A DNA stretch of 64,000 bases from the NCBI GenBank assembly GCA_028826165.1, contig JAPDFW010000134.1, positions 1-64,000 on the forward strand, given 5' to 3'. The notes under the pieces are model-generated. The model was not told the DNA's origin, did no database searches, and was given only the letters and a program-made list of their open reading frames with translations. The number at the start of each line of letters is the position of its first letter. Position 1 is the first letter of the stretch. The position numbers and the translations under genes were made by a program. Source of the stretch: Anaeramoeba ignava. Lineage: Eukaryota; Metamonada; Anaeramoebidae. Shown in pieces: positions 44,150-56,603 of the stretch.

Positions 44150-47100
44150 ATGAATTTGATTAGAAGAACTTACGACGACGGTTCTATTTATGAAGGAGAG
44201 TTTTATGATGAAATGAGACATGGGTTTGAATAATCCTAATTAAATTTAAAACAAAATTCAAATCAAAATTAAAATTAAAATCAAAATTTAAATTAAAAAT
44301 TTAAATTAAAAATTAAAACCAAAATTAAAAATGAAAATCAAAATTTAAAATAAAAATTTAAAATAAAAATTTAAATTAAAATCAAAATTAAAATCAAAAT
44401 CAAAATCAAAATGAAATTAAAAATCAAAATTAAAAATCAAAATTAAAATAAAAATTTAAATTAAAATTAAAATTAAAATCAAAATCAAAATTAAAATTAA
44501 AATCAAAATCAATATCAAAATTATTTTCAGATATGGAAGCTATACTTTTTATACTAATGATTTTTATCGAGGAAATTGGAGATTTGATCAAAAACATGGA
44601 AAAGGAGTTTATATTTTTGCAACAGGAGGTATTTATGAAGGAGATTGGGATAATGGAAGAAAAACAGGTCAAGGTATTTTTTTTCAATTAAATTCAAAAA
44701 TTTAATTAAATTAATTTAACTTAATTATTTATTTTTTATTTATTTTAATTTATTTTAGGAGTTTTTATATTTCCAAGTGGAGATCAATATACAGGAACTT
44801 GGAAAGATGATAAAAGAAATGGGTAAAATATTTCAAATCATTTATTTTTAAATCAACTTTTAAATTAACTTTTAAATCAATTCTTAAATCAATTTTTAAA
44901 TCAATTCTTAAATCAATTCTTAAATTAACTTTTAAATTAACTTTTAAATTAACTTTTAAATCAATTTTTAAATCAATTTTTAAATTAACTTTTAAATTAA
45001 CTTATAAATCAATTCTTAAATTAACTTTTAAATCAATTTTTAAATTAATTTTTAAATCAATTTTTAAATCAATTTTTAAATCAATTTTTAAATCAATTTT
45101 TAAATTAACTTTTAAATTAACTTTTAAATCAATTCTTAAATTAACTTTTAAATTAACTTTTAAATCAACTTTTAAATTAACTTTTAAATCAACTTTTAAA
45201 TTAACTTTTAAATTAATTTTTAAATTAACTTTTAAATTAATTTTTAAATTAACTTTTAAATTAATTTTTAAATCAATTTTTAAATCAACTTTTAAATCAA
45301 TTCTTAAATCAATTCTTAAATTAACTTTTAAATCAATTCTTAAATCAACTTTTAAATTAACTTTTAAATTAACTTTTAAATTAACTTTTAAATCAATTTT
45401 TAAATCAATTTTTAAATCAATTCTTAAATCAATTCTTAAATTAACTTTTAAATCAATTTTTAAATTAATTTTTAAATCAATTTTTAAATCAATTTTTAAA
45501 TCAATTTTTAAATTAACTTTTAAATTAACTTTTAAATCAATTCTTAAATTAACTTTTAAATTAACTTTTAAATCAACTTTTAAATTAACTTTTAAATCAA
45601 CTTTTAAATTAACTTTTAAATTAACTTTTAAATTAACTTTTAAATTAACTTTTAAATTAACTTTTAAATTAACTTTTAAATTAACTCTTAAATCAATTTT
45701 TAAATCAATTTTTAAATCAATTCTTAAATTAACTTTTAAATTAATTTTTAAATCAATTCTTAAATTAATTTTTAAATCAACTTTTAAATTAATTTTTAAA
45801 TCAATTCTTAAATCAATTTTTAAATTAACTTTTAAATCAATTTTTAAATTAACTTTTAAATCAATTTTTAAATCAACTTTTAAATTAACTTTTAAATTAA
45901 CTTTTAAAATCTGTTTAGTTTTGGAATTTATCAATATAATAATGGGTAAAAATCAATATAAAAATCAAAATTTAAAAATCAAAATTTAAAAATAAAAATT
46001 AAAAATTTAAAAATAAAAATTAAAAATTAAATTTAAAAATAGTGATAGATATGAAGGTTTTTGGTTTGAAGATCAAAAACATGGATTAGGTTATTATCAA
46101 TATGCTTCAGGATCTGAATATATTGGAGAATGGACAAAAGGAATTAAAGCAGTAAAAATGTTTTTTTTCTTTTTTAAAAAATAATTTAAATTAAAATTTA
46201 AATTAAAATTTTAGGGTTTTGGGAGATTTTATTTTAAAATTGGAGATATTTATGAAGGTCAATGGCAAGAAGAAAAAAGAAATGGGTACAAAGAAATTTA
46301 TTTCAAAATTTATTTCAAAATTATTTCAATATTTATTTCAAAATTTATTTCAATATTTATTTCAAAATTTATTCCAAAATTTATTTTAAAATTTATTCCA
46401 AAATTTATTTCAAAATTTATTTCAAAATTTATTTCAAAATTTATTTCAAAATTTATTTCAAAATTTATTTTAATATTTATTTCAAAATTTATTTTAATAT
46501 TTATTTCAATATTTATTTCAAAATTTATTTTAATATTATTTTAAATATTTATTTCAAAATTTATTCCAATATTTATTTCAAAATTTATTTCAAAATTTAT
46601 TTTAAAATTTATTTCAAAATTTATTTCAATATTTATTTCAAAATTTATTTCAATATTTATTTCAAAATTTATTCCAAAATTTATTCCAAAATTTATTTCA
46701 ATATTTATTTCAATATTTATTTCAAAATTATTTTAAAATTTATTTCAATATTTATTTCAATATTTATTTCAATATTTATTTTAAAATTTATTTCAAAATT
46801 TATTTTAATATTTATTTCAAAAATTTATTTTAATATTTATTTCAATATTTATTTCAATATTTATTTCAAAAATTTATTTTAATATTTATTTCAATATTTA
46901 TTTCAATATTTATTTCAAAATTTATTTCAATATTTATTTCAATATTTATTTTAAAATTTATTTCAATATTTATTTTAATATTTATTCCAAAATTTATTCC
47001 AATATTTATAAATGTTTAGTTGGGGAATTTATTTATATGCTCGTGATGGTGATAGATATTATGGTCATTGGAGATCTGATAACAAACATGGATTGTAAAT

Positions 47101-49800
47101 TTCTCATTAAAATTTTGTTTTCACTTTTCAAAAATTTATTAATTAATTTATTATTTATTTATTTAGAGGAACTTATATTTATCAAAATGGAGATTGGTAT
47201 TTTGGAATTTGGAAAGATGGAGAAAAAGAAGGAATGTAAATTGAAATTAATTTGAAAATGAAAAAAAAAGAAAATTTCTTTTAAAATTATTTAAAATGAT
47301 AAATATTTTCCTTTTATTTTTTAGAGGAGTATTTCATTATGCCGAAAGTGATAGTCAATATATTGGATTTTGGTAATAAAATCAAATCAAATTAAATAAA
47401 ATCAAATTAAATAAAATCAAATTAAATTCAAATTCAAATTAAAATCAATTCAAATCAAAATCAAATTAAATTAAATTAAATCAAAATTAAATTAAATTAA
47501 ATTAAAATCAAAATCAAAATCAAATCAAATCAAATAAAATCAAATTAAAATCAATTTAAATTAAATCAAATTAAAATCAAATTAAAATCAAATTCAAATT
47601 AAATTAAATTAAATTAAATTAAATTAAATAAAATTAAATCAAATTAAATTAAATTAAATTAAATTAAATTAAAATCAAATTAAATAAAATCAAATTAAAT
47701 AAAATCAAAATCAATTCAAATCAAAATCAAATTAAATTAAATCAAATTAAATAAAATCAAAATCAAATCAAATCAAATCAAATTAAATTCAAATTTAAAT
47801 TAAATTCAATAAAATTAAATTAAAATCAAAATAAAATCAAATTAAATTCAAATTAAATAAAATCAAAATCAAATTAAAATTAAAATCAAATTAAATCAAA
47901 ATCAATATTAGGCATAGAAATCAAAGACATGGATTCGGAATTTATTATTTTGCAAGTGGAGATATTTATAAAGGTATTTAATTTTAAATTTAAATTTCAT
48001 TATTTAATTTTGAATTTCATTTTAATTATTTTTATTATTATTTAGGATATTGGAAAATGGATCAAAAAGATGGAAAAGGAGATTATTTTTATCCAAATGG
48101 GTATTGCTTAAAAAATTTATTTAATTCTGTTTAAAAAAATTTATTTAATTCATTTTAAAAAAATTTATTTAAATTCTGTTTAAAAAATTTATTTAAATTC
48201 TGTTTAAAAAAATTTATTTAAATTCTGTTTAAAAAATTTATTTAATTCATTTTAAAAAAATTTATTTAAATTCATTTTAAAAAAATTTATTTAATTCTGT
48301 TTAAAAAATTTATTTAAATTCTGTTTAAAAAAATTTATTTAATTCTGGTTTAAAAAAATTTATTTAAATTCTGTTTAAAAAAATTTATTTAATTCTGTTT
48401 AAAAAAATTTATTTAAATTCAGTTTAAAAAAATTTATTTAAATTCTGTTTAAAAAATTTATTTAAATTCATTTCAAAAATTTATTTAAATTCATTTTAAA
48501 AAAATTTATTTAAATTCTGTTTAAAAAAAAAGTGATAAATTTCAAGGTGAATGGAGAGATGATCAAAAATCAGGATTAGGAACTTATTTTTATGGAACTG
48601 GAGAAATCCATTCATCAAAATGGAGAAATGGAGTAAAACATGATCCATTTGCGAAAATATTTCCAATAAAACCCGCAAATGTTGTTATCATGAAACAATT
48701 TGTGAATGGAATACCGCAAACACAATCAGAACCAATTAAATGCAATCCAAAAGAAAAACCAGAGTTTGAATATAATCAATTCCAAACAGAAGAAGAGCTT
48801 CTCAGAAAAAGACTCAAAATAGCAGATTTAAAGTTATCACATCCAAAATTTATAATTCCAAGATCAATTGCAATTATTTGTTCAAAAGTTATTTTATCAT
48901 CAAGATTTTCAGCTCCTCGTTTTCATCTATTAATGAATCCTGAAATGTTTCCAATAGAAACTGTTGATGTTTATTATTGGGATAATGAAAATTGCTTGAA
49001 TATCAATTTATATAATCAAAATATTTTGGAAGATTATCTTAAAAACAAACCATTATTAGATTGGTCAACAGAAGATGTTGAGACTTGGCTCAATATAATT
49101 GGTGTTCCAAATCTCAGAGATCTTCTTAGACAAAATGGTGTTGATGGGAAATCTCTTTCTTCATTTGATTCGATAATGATGAAAAATTTTGGATTTCGTG
49201 AGATTGGTTATCGAATTAAAATTATTCAAAAATTGAAGGCAATTCGAGAATATCAAGGAAAATAATCCAAATCTAAATATTTCAACAAATCAAATCGAAA
49301 TTGAAAACCAATTTCAAATTCCATTCAAAATTGAAAATCAAATCCAAAATCAAATTCAAATTGAAAATCAAATAAACGAAGAACAAATAATAAATCAATT
49401 GGGTGATTCCATTTTCCAAATTCAATCAATGAATATCGGAACAGATCGTTTTAATCCTCATCTTTACTCTTTTAAATCAAATGTTTCAATCTCAAACGAT
49501 TCAAATTATCAAAATTTTTCTAAAATTGGAATTGATGAATCAAAAATTCAAAAATGGTTGTTAGATTCAAAAGAAAAAACTATTCCAGAACATCTTAAAT
49601 GTCCAATTTCACATAAAATTATGCAATTACCAGTTATTGCAAGTGATGAAGTTACTTATGATTTTGATTCAATTATACAATGGATGAAATCAAATGATCA
49701 TAGTTTTGTTCATAAACAAATTAAATTTTCTTCTAAATTTTTGATTCCAAATTTTACTATTCACAAATTAATTGAAGAATTTTTGGAACAAATTAATTGA
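44150..49800 (+). CDS. MORN-repeat/SAM protein with U-box in shifted frame (12 exons)
   Basis: Exons: 44150-44223, 44531-44673, 44759-44822, 45919-45945, 46043-46151, 46215-46285, 47020-47094, 47167-47235, 47325-47372, 47912-47973, 48046-48100, 48533-49265. Their sum of 1530 bp gives 509 residues with all junctions in frame. Twelve or so MORN repeats (YEGEFYDEMRHG, YRGNWRFDQKHG, YEGFWFEDQKHG, YYGHWRSDNKHG and so on) lie at residues 1-270. A SAM domain ends the frame (LLDWSTEDVETWL, LRDLLRQNGVDGKSL). The stop is AAA-TAA at 49260-49265. One base over, the sequence is open without interruption from 49261 to 49800 and encodes a U-box: TIPEHLKCPISHKIMQLPVIAS, VTYDFDSIIQWM, LIPNFTIHKLIEEFL. A single A-run indel or a frameshift event would give a MORN-SAM-U-box E3 ligase. 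MORN repeats typically bind lipids or membranes. Confidence 0.82.
44224..44530 (+). repeat. MORN gene intron 1, AAAATT/AAAATC hexamer satellite
   Basis: 307 bp; donor GTTTGAATAA, acceptor TTATTTTCAG. The body is AAATTAAAATCAAAA-type units. Confidence 0.85.
44823..45918 (+). repeat. MORN gene intron 3, 12-mer satellite TTAACTTTTAAA
   Basis: 1096 bp of 12-bp units, TTAACTTTTAAA and TCAATTTTTAAA or TCAATTCTTAAA, in blocks that recur as higher-order patterns. The antisense Asn-Leu-Lys-Val frame across it is a product of the repeat. Confidence 0.93.
46286..47019 (+). repeat. MORN gene intron 6, 12-mer satellite ATTTATTTCAAA
   Basis: 734 bp of ATTTATTTCAAA and ATTTATTTCAAT units, occasionally TTCC or TTTT variants. 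Different from the intron 3 satellite in the same gene. Confidence 0.93.
47373..47911 (+). repeat. MORN gene intron 9, AAATT/AAATC/AAAATC satellite
   Basis: 539 bp of pentamer and hexamer mixtures resembling the body of kinase copy B's intron. Acceptor CAATATTAG. Confidence 0.9.
48101..48532 (+). repeat. MORN gene intron 11, about 24-bp satellite (TTTATTTAAATTCTGTTTAA)
   Basis: 432 bp of about 24-bp units of the type AAAAATTTATTTAAATTC plus TGTTTAA or ATTTTAA. Acceptor AAAAAAAAAG, joining GG to TGATAA in frame. Confidence 0.9.
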
Positions 49801-49960
49801 AATTCAAATTAAAAAAAAAAATAATTGTTTATAAAAAAAAAAATGAAAAGAAAAACAAAATAATAAAAATATTTTTTTTTTGCTTATTCAAAATTATTTT
49901 CCCTAAAAAAAAAAATTATTTTTTTGTTAATTAAAAAAAAGTAAAAAAAAAAGAAATTGT

Positions 49961-52900
49961 TCAAAAATCAATTAAATTTAAACTTGTTAAACTTGGAGCT
50001 AATTGACGTTTTAATTCTCTGAACATTTTTGTTAATTTTGAATGCAAAGGACGAAATTCATCAGAAACAAGAACATTATGTAACTTTAATCCTTCTTCAA
50101 CAACTTCTTGTTGTTTTTTCAAAGCAAGTTTTAATCGAACAACTAAATGTTCATCATTAGGACTTTCAAGTAAATATTCATCAACAAAAAAAGCTTGTTG
50201 ATATTTCAAAACACCTCCATTAACAGCAGCATCAATTACTCCATTTAATGACATTGTAAGTGGATTAAAGTTTTCATTTTGATGAGTTTTATAGTAAGAA
50301 ATCTTGTTAATCAATTCAATGTTTTTGTTTTCTGTTGTATTAACTGCATTTTGAATAGGAGTTAAAATTTTGATTTTCTTTTCAACTGAACGTAATCTTC
50401 TTCTTACGTTTGGAAATGGTTCTTCTAAAATTAAATATTCATTTCTTAACCATAAATCTTTAAACTCATTTTTGAGTGATTTATCTTTTCTAAAAGGTTT
50501 TGAATAAAGAAAAACATTAATATTTGTATTTTTTCCTGTTTTGAATAACTTGTTGAGGAATTTTATGATTAAATGGAGGAGATTCATCATTTAACTAAAT
50601 AAATTAATATTCATTTTAATATTAAATTAAAAATTCAAATTCAAATTCAAAATTTAATTTGTTTACTTCATCCATTGATGATGGTGTTAATGCTGCAACT
50701 TGAATATACATTCCTTCTCCTTCTCTTTGTTCTTGAGATGGATCATCTGTTCCAATAATTGAACCTGGATATTTCAATTTAATTTTCTCAATAAATTCAG
50801 ATACTCTTTCCAATAATTCGCCTTTATAAACAAATTCGCTATCCTTCAAATCAATATACTTATCATCATCAAAACCCTTTCCATAATATCCAACTCTAAA
50901 ATAAGAGGGATAGACTCTGCTATCATTAATTAAATTACGAAATAATTCCAATTCTTTTCTTAAAGATTGCTGCAAATTAAAGTAATCAAATTTTGTGAAT
51001 TCAAAATAACTTGAAAGTTCTCTATTATATTTAATTGCAGTTTCCCAAGATTTTCCTTGATTCAAACAATCAACAGCAAGTTTAATGATTTTCTGTTTTC
51101 GTTCTGTTGATATTTCTCTTGGAAATCCAAATTCTTTGGGTTCTATTTTTTTCGAACTCCATGACAATAATTCTGAATATAATAAAAGTGTATTTCCTGA
51201 TTCAATACTATTATTAAATTGTTGATTTAAATTGTATAACATTCTTATATATCTTGGAATCATAAAATATTGTTTTTTCTTTCTTAAAAATTCTATTAAT
51301 CGGATTATTGCTTCTGATTTTTCATCTTCCAATCCTTGCAAATCCTGATATTTTCTTAATAAGAATATTTGTGCAATAATTTCTTTTAATTGATCAAGGA
51401 AAAATTTTCCCTAAATTATATGAAATTTATATTAAAAATTAAAAATTAAAAATTGATTTGAATTGAAATTAAAATTGAATTTTCTACTTTTTTCTCAAGT
51501 TCAAAGTTATTTTGAAATTTATCAATCATATAAGGAAAAAATATCTTTTCAAACTTATTATAATTTCCTTTCTTCATTGCTTTATCGACAATTCCCAAAG
51601 TATTTTGTTCAACAGTAGCAAAATCACCAGTTTTTGAGAATTCAAAAACAATCGTTTCATAATACAATTCAAGACCAATTCTTTGCAATCTGGAATTATC
51701 CAACAAAATCAAGGATAGAAATGGGTCAATTAAATCAGGCATTAAATCCAAACGATTATCACCACAAATCTTCCACATTCTTCGAACAATATTTGCGGCT
51801 TCTTGTCGCATATCTCCTTTACTATCCAAAATATTGAGTTGAGTTGTATAATTTGGTAAAAGTTCGATTTGAAGATCATTTGCATTAATAAAATTCACGC
51901 AAAGCAAGAAGAATTTCAACCAAAGATCCTTTTGGTAATTTTCGTCTGTTTGTGCTAATAAAATATTGATGGATCTTCGGATGATCTTCAATATTATCGA
52001 ATAATGAAATAGCTGTATTTCTTGTGCATCTTTTGGATATATTTTGTTTTTGCGAGATTCTGTCAAAAATTCAAACAATTCAAAAAGAGAGGATTTTGGT
52101 GATCTTCTTGAATAAGTTTCTGCAATCGCTCCAAGTAAATAATCCAAACTTGAGAATTCCAAAAAATGAAACATTGAGAGTAAAATTGAAACAATTTCTT
52201 CTTTTAAATCATTTTTTTCCTTGATAAGATCTATTTCTTGCAGTTTCTGTTCCTCTCCCATTTCTTTTGCTTGAGAAATTTCATTGAGAAAGGAATTATT
52301 TTCTCGGAATGCCAACATTAACAAAGATGGAAATTGTGCAAGTCCAGTAAGTTGTATTTTGAGAATTTCTTCCTTTTCTAAAAATCCTATCATAATTTCA
52401 TTTGGCATTTGGTTTGTTTCTTGGTTTTGTGCATCTATTTGTTGTTCTGATAAATTTTGTATTTTCACTAAAATATTCCTTAAAATTGTGGTTGATTTTG
52501 CAATGTTTTCCTCACTTGCCAAAATATTTTCTTCCACTCTTTTAAGTAATAACGGCAATATAACACATTGTGATTTTGCTGAATCCATAAACACTCCATT
52601 TGAAAATTCAATTAAAAAATTCATTTTTTCAGCATCAAGTTCTTTTCTTCCTTCAGAAATACTTTGGAATATTGAGTCCATAAACGCAATAATCATTGTG
52701 ATATCAAATACTTTTGTCAATTCAACAGTAATTGGATATAATTTCTTCAATATTAACACTTGTGCTCCATTAATCCACTCAGGTTTTAAACGTTGAAACA
52801 AGCGGTTAATTGTTTCCAATAGCTGAATCATATCCTGATCAAATTTCATATCCTGAACCGCTTTTGGATCAATTTTGATTTCAAGCATTCTTGAGTTGAT

Positions 52901-55900
52901 TATCAATTCAAACAAATATCCCATTTCTTTGATTGCTTTTCTCATTTGAACTCCTGTTTCTTCGTTATCATAGTTTTCGATATAACCCAAAAGTTGTTGG
53001 ATAAACCATGTGTAAATTTTGGATAAATATTTCTTCTTGTTTTCGTCTTGTTGGATAAAGAACCTATCATTAATATAATCTTTTAAAATGATTTTGAAAC
53101 TTTGTAATTGTGATTCAATTGATGTGATAATTTCAATAAATCCATCAAAAATGGTTTTTTGTATTTTTTCTCCATATTCAGAAACAATTTCAAAAAGATT
53201 ATCAAAAATTATTCCAATAAACTATAAAACAAAGAAATAAAATAAAATTTATATATATATATATATTTTTTTGTGTTTTGAATAATTCAAAATCAAAATA
53301 CTGGGAGTATTTCATTAAGATTAACCGATGTGATGTTATTCATTATATTTGAAAATGATTTAAGATCATTCATATTGATTAATTGTCTCCAATTTAAAAA
53401 AGATATTAATTCAGGAATTTGTGGAATTATTGTTGAACATAAATTGTAATTCACATTTAGTGTATCTTTTGTTGGTGATATTTTGGTTTTGGAATTTGCT
53501 GATATTGTTTGTTTTAAATATATTTTTGGATCTAATTTTGCTTGATGTTTATAAACTGTTAAATTTTCATCATTTTGATTTAATATAACACCATTTTCAT
53601 AAATGTATTTATAACAATATCCAAATATTTTTTCCGGTTTTTCTTTTAAAAAAATTTTCAAATTTAAATTAAAATTAAAATTAAAATTAAATCAAATTTT
53701 AGATTTAAATCTAATACTTGGTTCATTTGGACAACTTAAAAGAGTGAAAAATAAATGAGCTTCTCTTAATAAATGCAAAGGTAAATTGATTCTAATAAAA
53801 GAATTATATATCGGATCTAATCTATGATAATAAATAACACTTTCCCATTTTGAAGTTGGTTTTAATTGATCTCCAGCAAATATTCCATTTGGAATAACAT
53901 CTCCTTTTTCATTTCTTATTTCCATTTCAATCTTAATATTTTTGGTTTTGGAAGTGTGGAAAGCACCTGATTTTATTGTTAGAAATAAATCATTAAAAAA
54001 TTGTGAAGGTAAAACAAGTTGAGGAAGTTTCATGTTTCTTGTTTGAGTTGAAATATTTCGATCAGGAAATAAATCGAGTTCTTTTTTTGGTTGAAGTGTT
54101 AATTTAATTGTTAAATATTCATTATCATGAAATACTCTTGGATCTTCTTCAGAAATTACTAAAATATAATTAAATATAAATATATTTAAAATATATATTT
54201 TTTTTTGATTAATTTTGGATTGGATTTATTACATTCATTCATAATTGGAAAAAAAACTTCTTGTTGTGGAACAAAAATTTTCATAACAAGTTCTTGTGTT
54301 CTGTTTTTATATCCTGTTAATAAATTACTTGAAAATTGTAATGAACTTAATCCAACTGGTCTTTGATATTTTGGAGTTTTTTCTTCAAATTTTCTTTTAA
54401 TTTTTTTTTCTTTAAAAACCATATCACCAATTCTAAATATTTTACAGATTAATTGATGGTTATCGATATCCTGATGCATAATATCCTTTTTTTTTTTGAA
54501 TTTAAATATATTTTGGAATTTAAATATATTTTTTGAATAAATATATTTTAAAATTTAAATATTTTTGGAATTTAAATATTTTAAATATTTTTGGATTTAA
54601 ATATATTTTTAAATAAATATTTTGGATTTAAATATATTTTTGAATTTAAATATATTTTTGGATTTATTTTTGAATTTAAATATATTTTTGGATTTAAATA
54701 TATTTTTGGATTTAAATATTTTTAAAATATTTTTGGATTTAAATATTTTTGGAATTAAATATTTAAATATTTTTGGAATTTAAATATATTTTTGGAATTT
54801 AAATATATTTTGAATTTAAATATATTTTTGAATTTAAATATATTTTTGAATTTAAATATATTTTTGAATTTAAATATATTTTTTTGGAATTTAAATATAT
54901 TTTTGAATTTAAATATATTTTTGAATTTAAATATATTTTTGAATTTAAATATATTTTGAATTTAAATATTTTTTGAAATAAATATTTTTTGGAATTTAAA
55001 TATATATTTTGGAATTTTTATTTTTGGAATTTAAATATTTTTGAATTTAAACATATTTTTGAATTTAAATATTTTTGAATTTAAATATATTTTTAAATAA
55101 ATATTTTGGATTTAAATATATTTTTTGAATTTAAATAAATATTTTGGATTTAAATATATTTTTGAATTTAAATATATTTTTGGATTTAAATATTTTTTAA
55201 TACTTGAAATTCAACAAATTTTGGAGAATCTGGATCTGTAATTGGTTTATGATTTTCATCAAGATATAATGGATATTCTTCAGTTATAAAGACTTCTTTC
55301 TCTGTATTATATAGAGAAAATAATAATATTAATGGTTCTTTAATTTGAATTAAAACTGACTATTGTTTTTTTGAATAAAATCAATTAAATGAGAAATGAT
55401 TTAAAATTATAAATTATATTTTTTACTTTGAATTCAAGAAATAATGAATAAGAAAGTTCTTGTTCTTCTTTTGAAATTTCTTTTGGAATTTCATCCAAAT
55501 CTTCATCTTGTATTTCCTCTTTTTGTTTTTCTTGTTCTTTTTGTTTTTTTTCTTGAGCTTTTTTATAAAGTTGATAATAATCAAGAAAATTAGTATTATC
55601 ATCTTTAGCAATCCAACCTTTTGGAGTTCTAAGTGTATTTGGGATTTTTAAATATTTATTTTCTTCTTCTATTGTTTTGATAACTTCATTTTTCAAAGCA
55701 ATTAAATTTTCCTATTTATATTTATATTTATATTATTTTAAATAATTTAGATTTATATTTATATTTATATTATTTTAAAGATTTATATTTAGATTATATT
55801 TATATTTATATTATTTTAAATATTTAATTTAGATTTATATTTAGATTACTTTGGATAAATGTGGTTTTAACATTGTTTTTCTTAATCCTAAAAGATTCTT

Positions 55901-56393
55901 AATTTGTGGAATAATAGCATTTACTTCTTCTATTTTCTTTTCTTTAAAAAGATGAAACATTATAAGTCTCCATTCTTGAACAACACTTTCAATTTCTAAA
56001 ATAATTGGATCAACTTTTAAATAAAAATGGAATTCAGATTTCATAACTTCAACAATTGAATCAATTTCTTCTTCAATAACTTCAATAAAATTAACAGGAA
56101 ATAAACCAACTCTTCCTGAATTTATACATTTACCTCTAAACCAACCTAAACATTGTTCTTTAATTTCAACATAATCACCAATTTGAAGTGGTAATTGATT
56201 TAATGATTCAGGAACAAAATGATAAAGTGCTTATTTTATTTTTATTTTTATTTTTGTTTTATTTTTTAATTTTGGATTTTTGAAATAATTTTTTTAATAA
56301 ATTATTTTTTTTTTTAATTTTTGGAAAATTTTTTTCATTTTAATTCCTTAACTTACAAACCCCATATTTTTCATATTTCCTCCAATCACCCAT
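49961..56393 (-). CDS. DOCK family Rac/Cdc42 GEF: SH3-DHR1-DHR2 (ten exons, one frame break)
   Basis: Exons: 56393-56357, 56229-55850, 55711-55427, 55359-55204, 54485-54233, 54158-53718, 53642-53302, 53221-51488, 51410-50667, 50594-49961; about 1,667 residues. The first nine sum to a whole number of codons. The N-terminus has an SH3 domain (LYHFVPES, IGDYVEIKEQCLGWFRG, GRVGLFPVNFIEVIEEE) as in DOCK-A/B proteins. The DHR1 (C2-like lipid-binding) region lies in exons 5-7 (IMNELISEEDPRVF, SKWESVIYYHRLDP). DHR2, the GEF domain, ends with EFKDLWLRNEYLILEEPFPNVRRRL, PIQNAVNTTENKN and LTMSLNGVIDAAVNGG. One base is out of register in exon 10 near 50535 (AGGAAAAAATAC), between NHKIPQQVIQN and NVFLYSKPF. 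Expected role: nucleotide exchange on Rac-type GTPases for actin-driven movement, typically with ELMO. Homopolymer error is the likelier explanation of the break. Confidence 0.88.
54486..55203 (-). repeat. DOCK gene intron 4, about 18-bp satellite (GAATTTAAATATATTTTT)
   Basis: Units of GAATTTAAATATATTTTT with GGATTTAAATATT variants fill the intron at 54490-55200. Other introns of the same gene are 69-137 bp. Confidence 0.9.
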
Positions 56394-56603
56394 TTTTAAA
56401 ATAATAAATTTAAAAAAAAAAAATATTTTAAAAAAAGAATTAGATTTAAAAAGAAGAAAGAAAGAAGAAAAAAAAAATGAAAAAAAAAATGAAAAAAAAT
56501 TTTTTTTATAATTTTTTTTATTTAAAGAAATTTTCCAATTTTAAATTTTAAATTTTAATAATTTTTATTTTGCTTTTTTTTAATAATTTTGGGATCAATC
56601 AAT

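Noticed and set aside
45002-46882. Asn-Leu-Lys-Val frame (minus) and Ile-Tyr-Phe-Lys frame (plus), 206-310 residues
   Set aside because: Translations of the 12-mer satellites in MORN gene introns 3 and 6; removing them as introns restores the MORN reading frame.
30600-49265. Genome-wide programmed +1 frameshifting at AAA-TAA
   Set aside because: Only a few breaks (near 33474, 42560 and 49262) have AAA-TAA; most occur in other homopolymer contexts, so a general mechanism is not supported.
54186-54232. Missing donor site at the end of DOCK exon 5 (frame runs to KKKYIF)
   Set aside because: A GT donor slightly upstream (GAATGAAT|GTAATA) keeps the frame and gives IMNELISEEDP, typical of DHR1, so no non-canonical intron is required.
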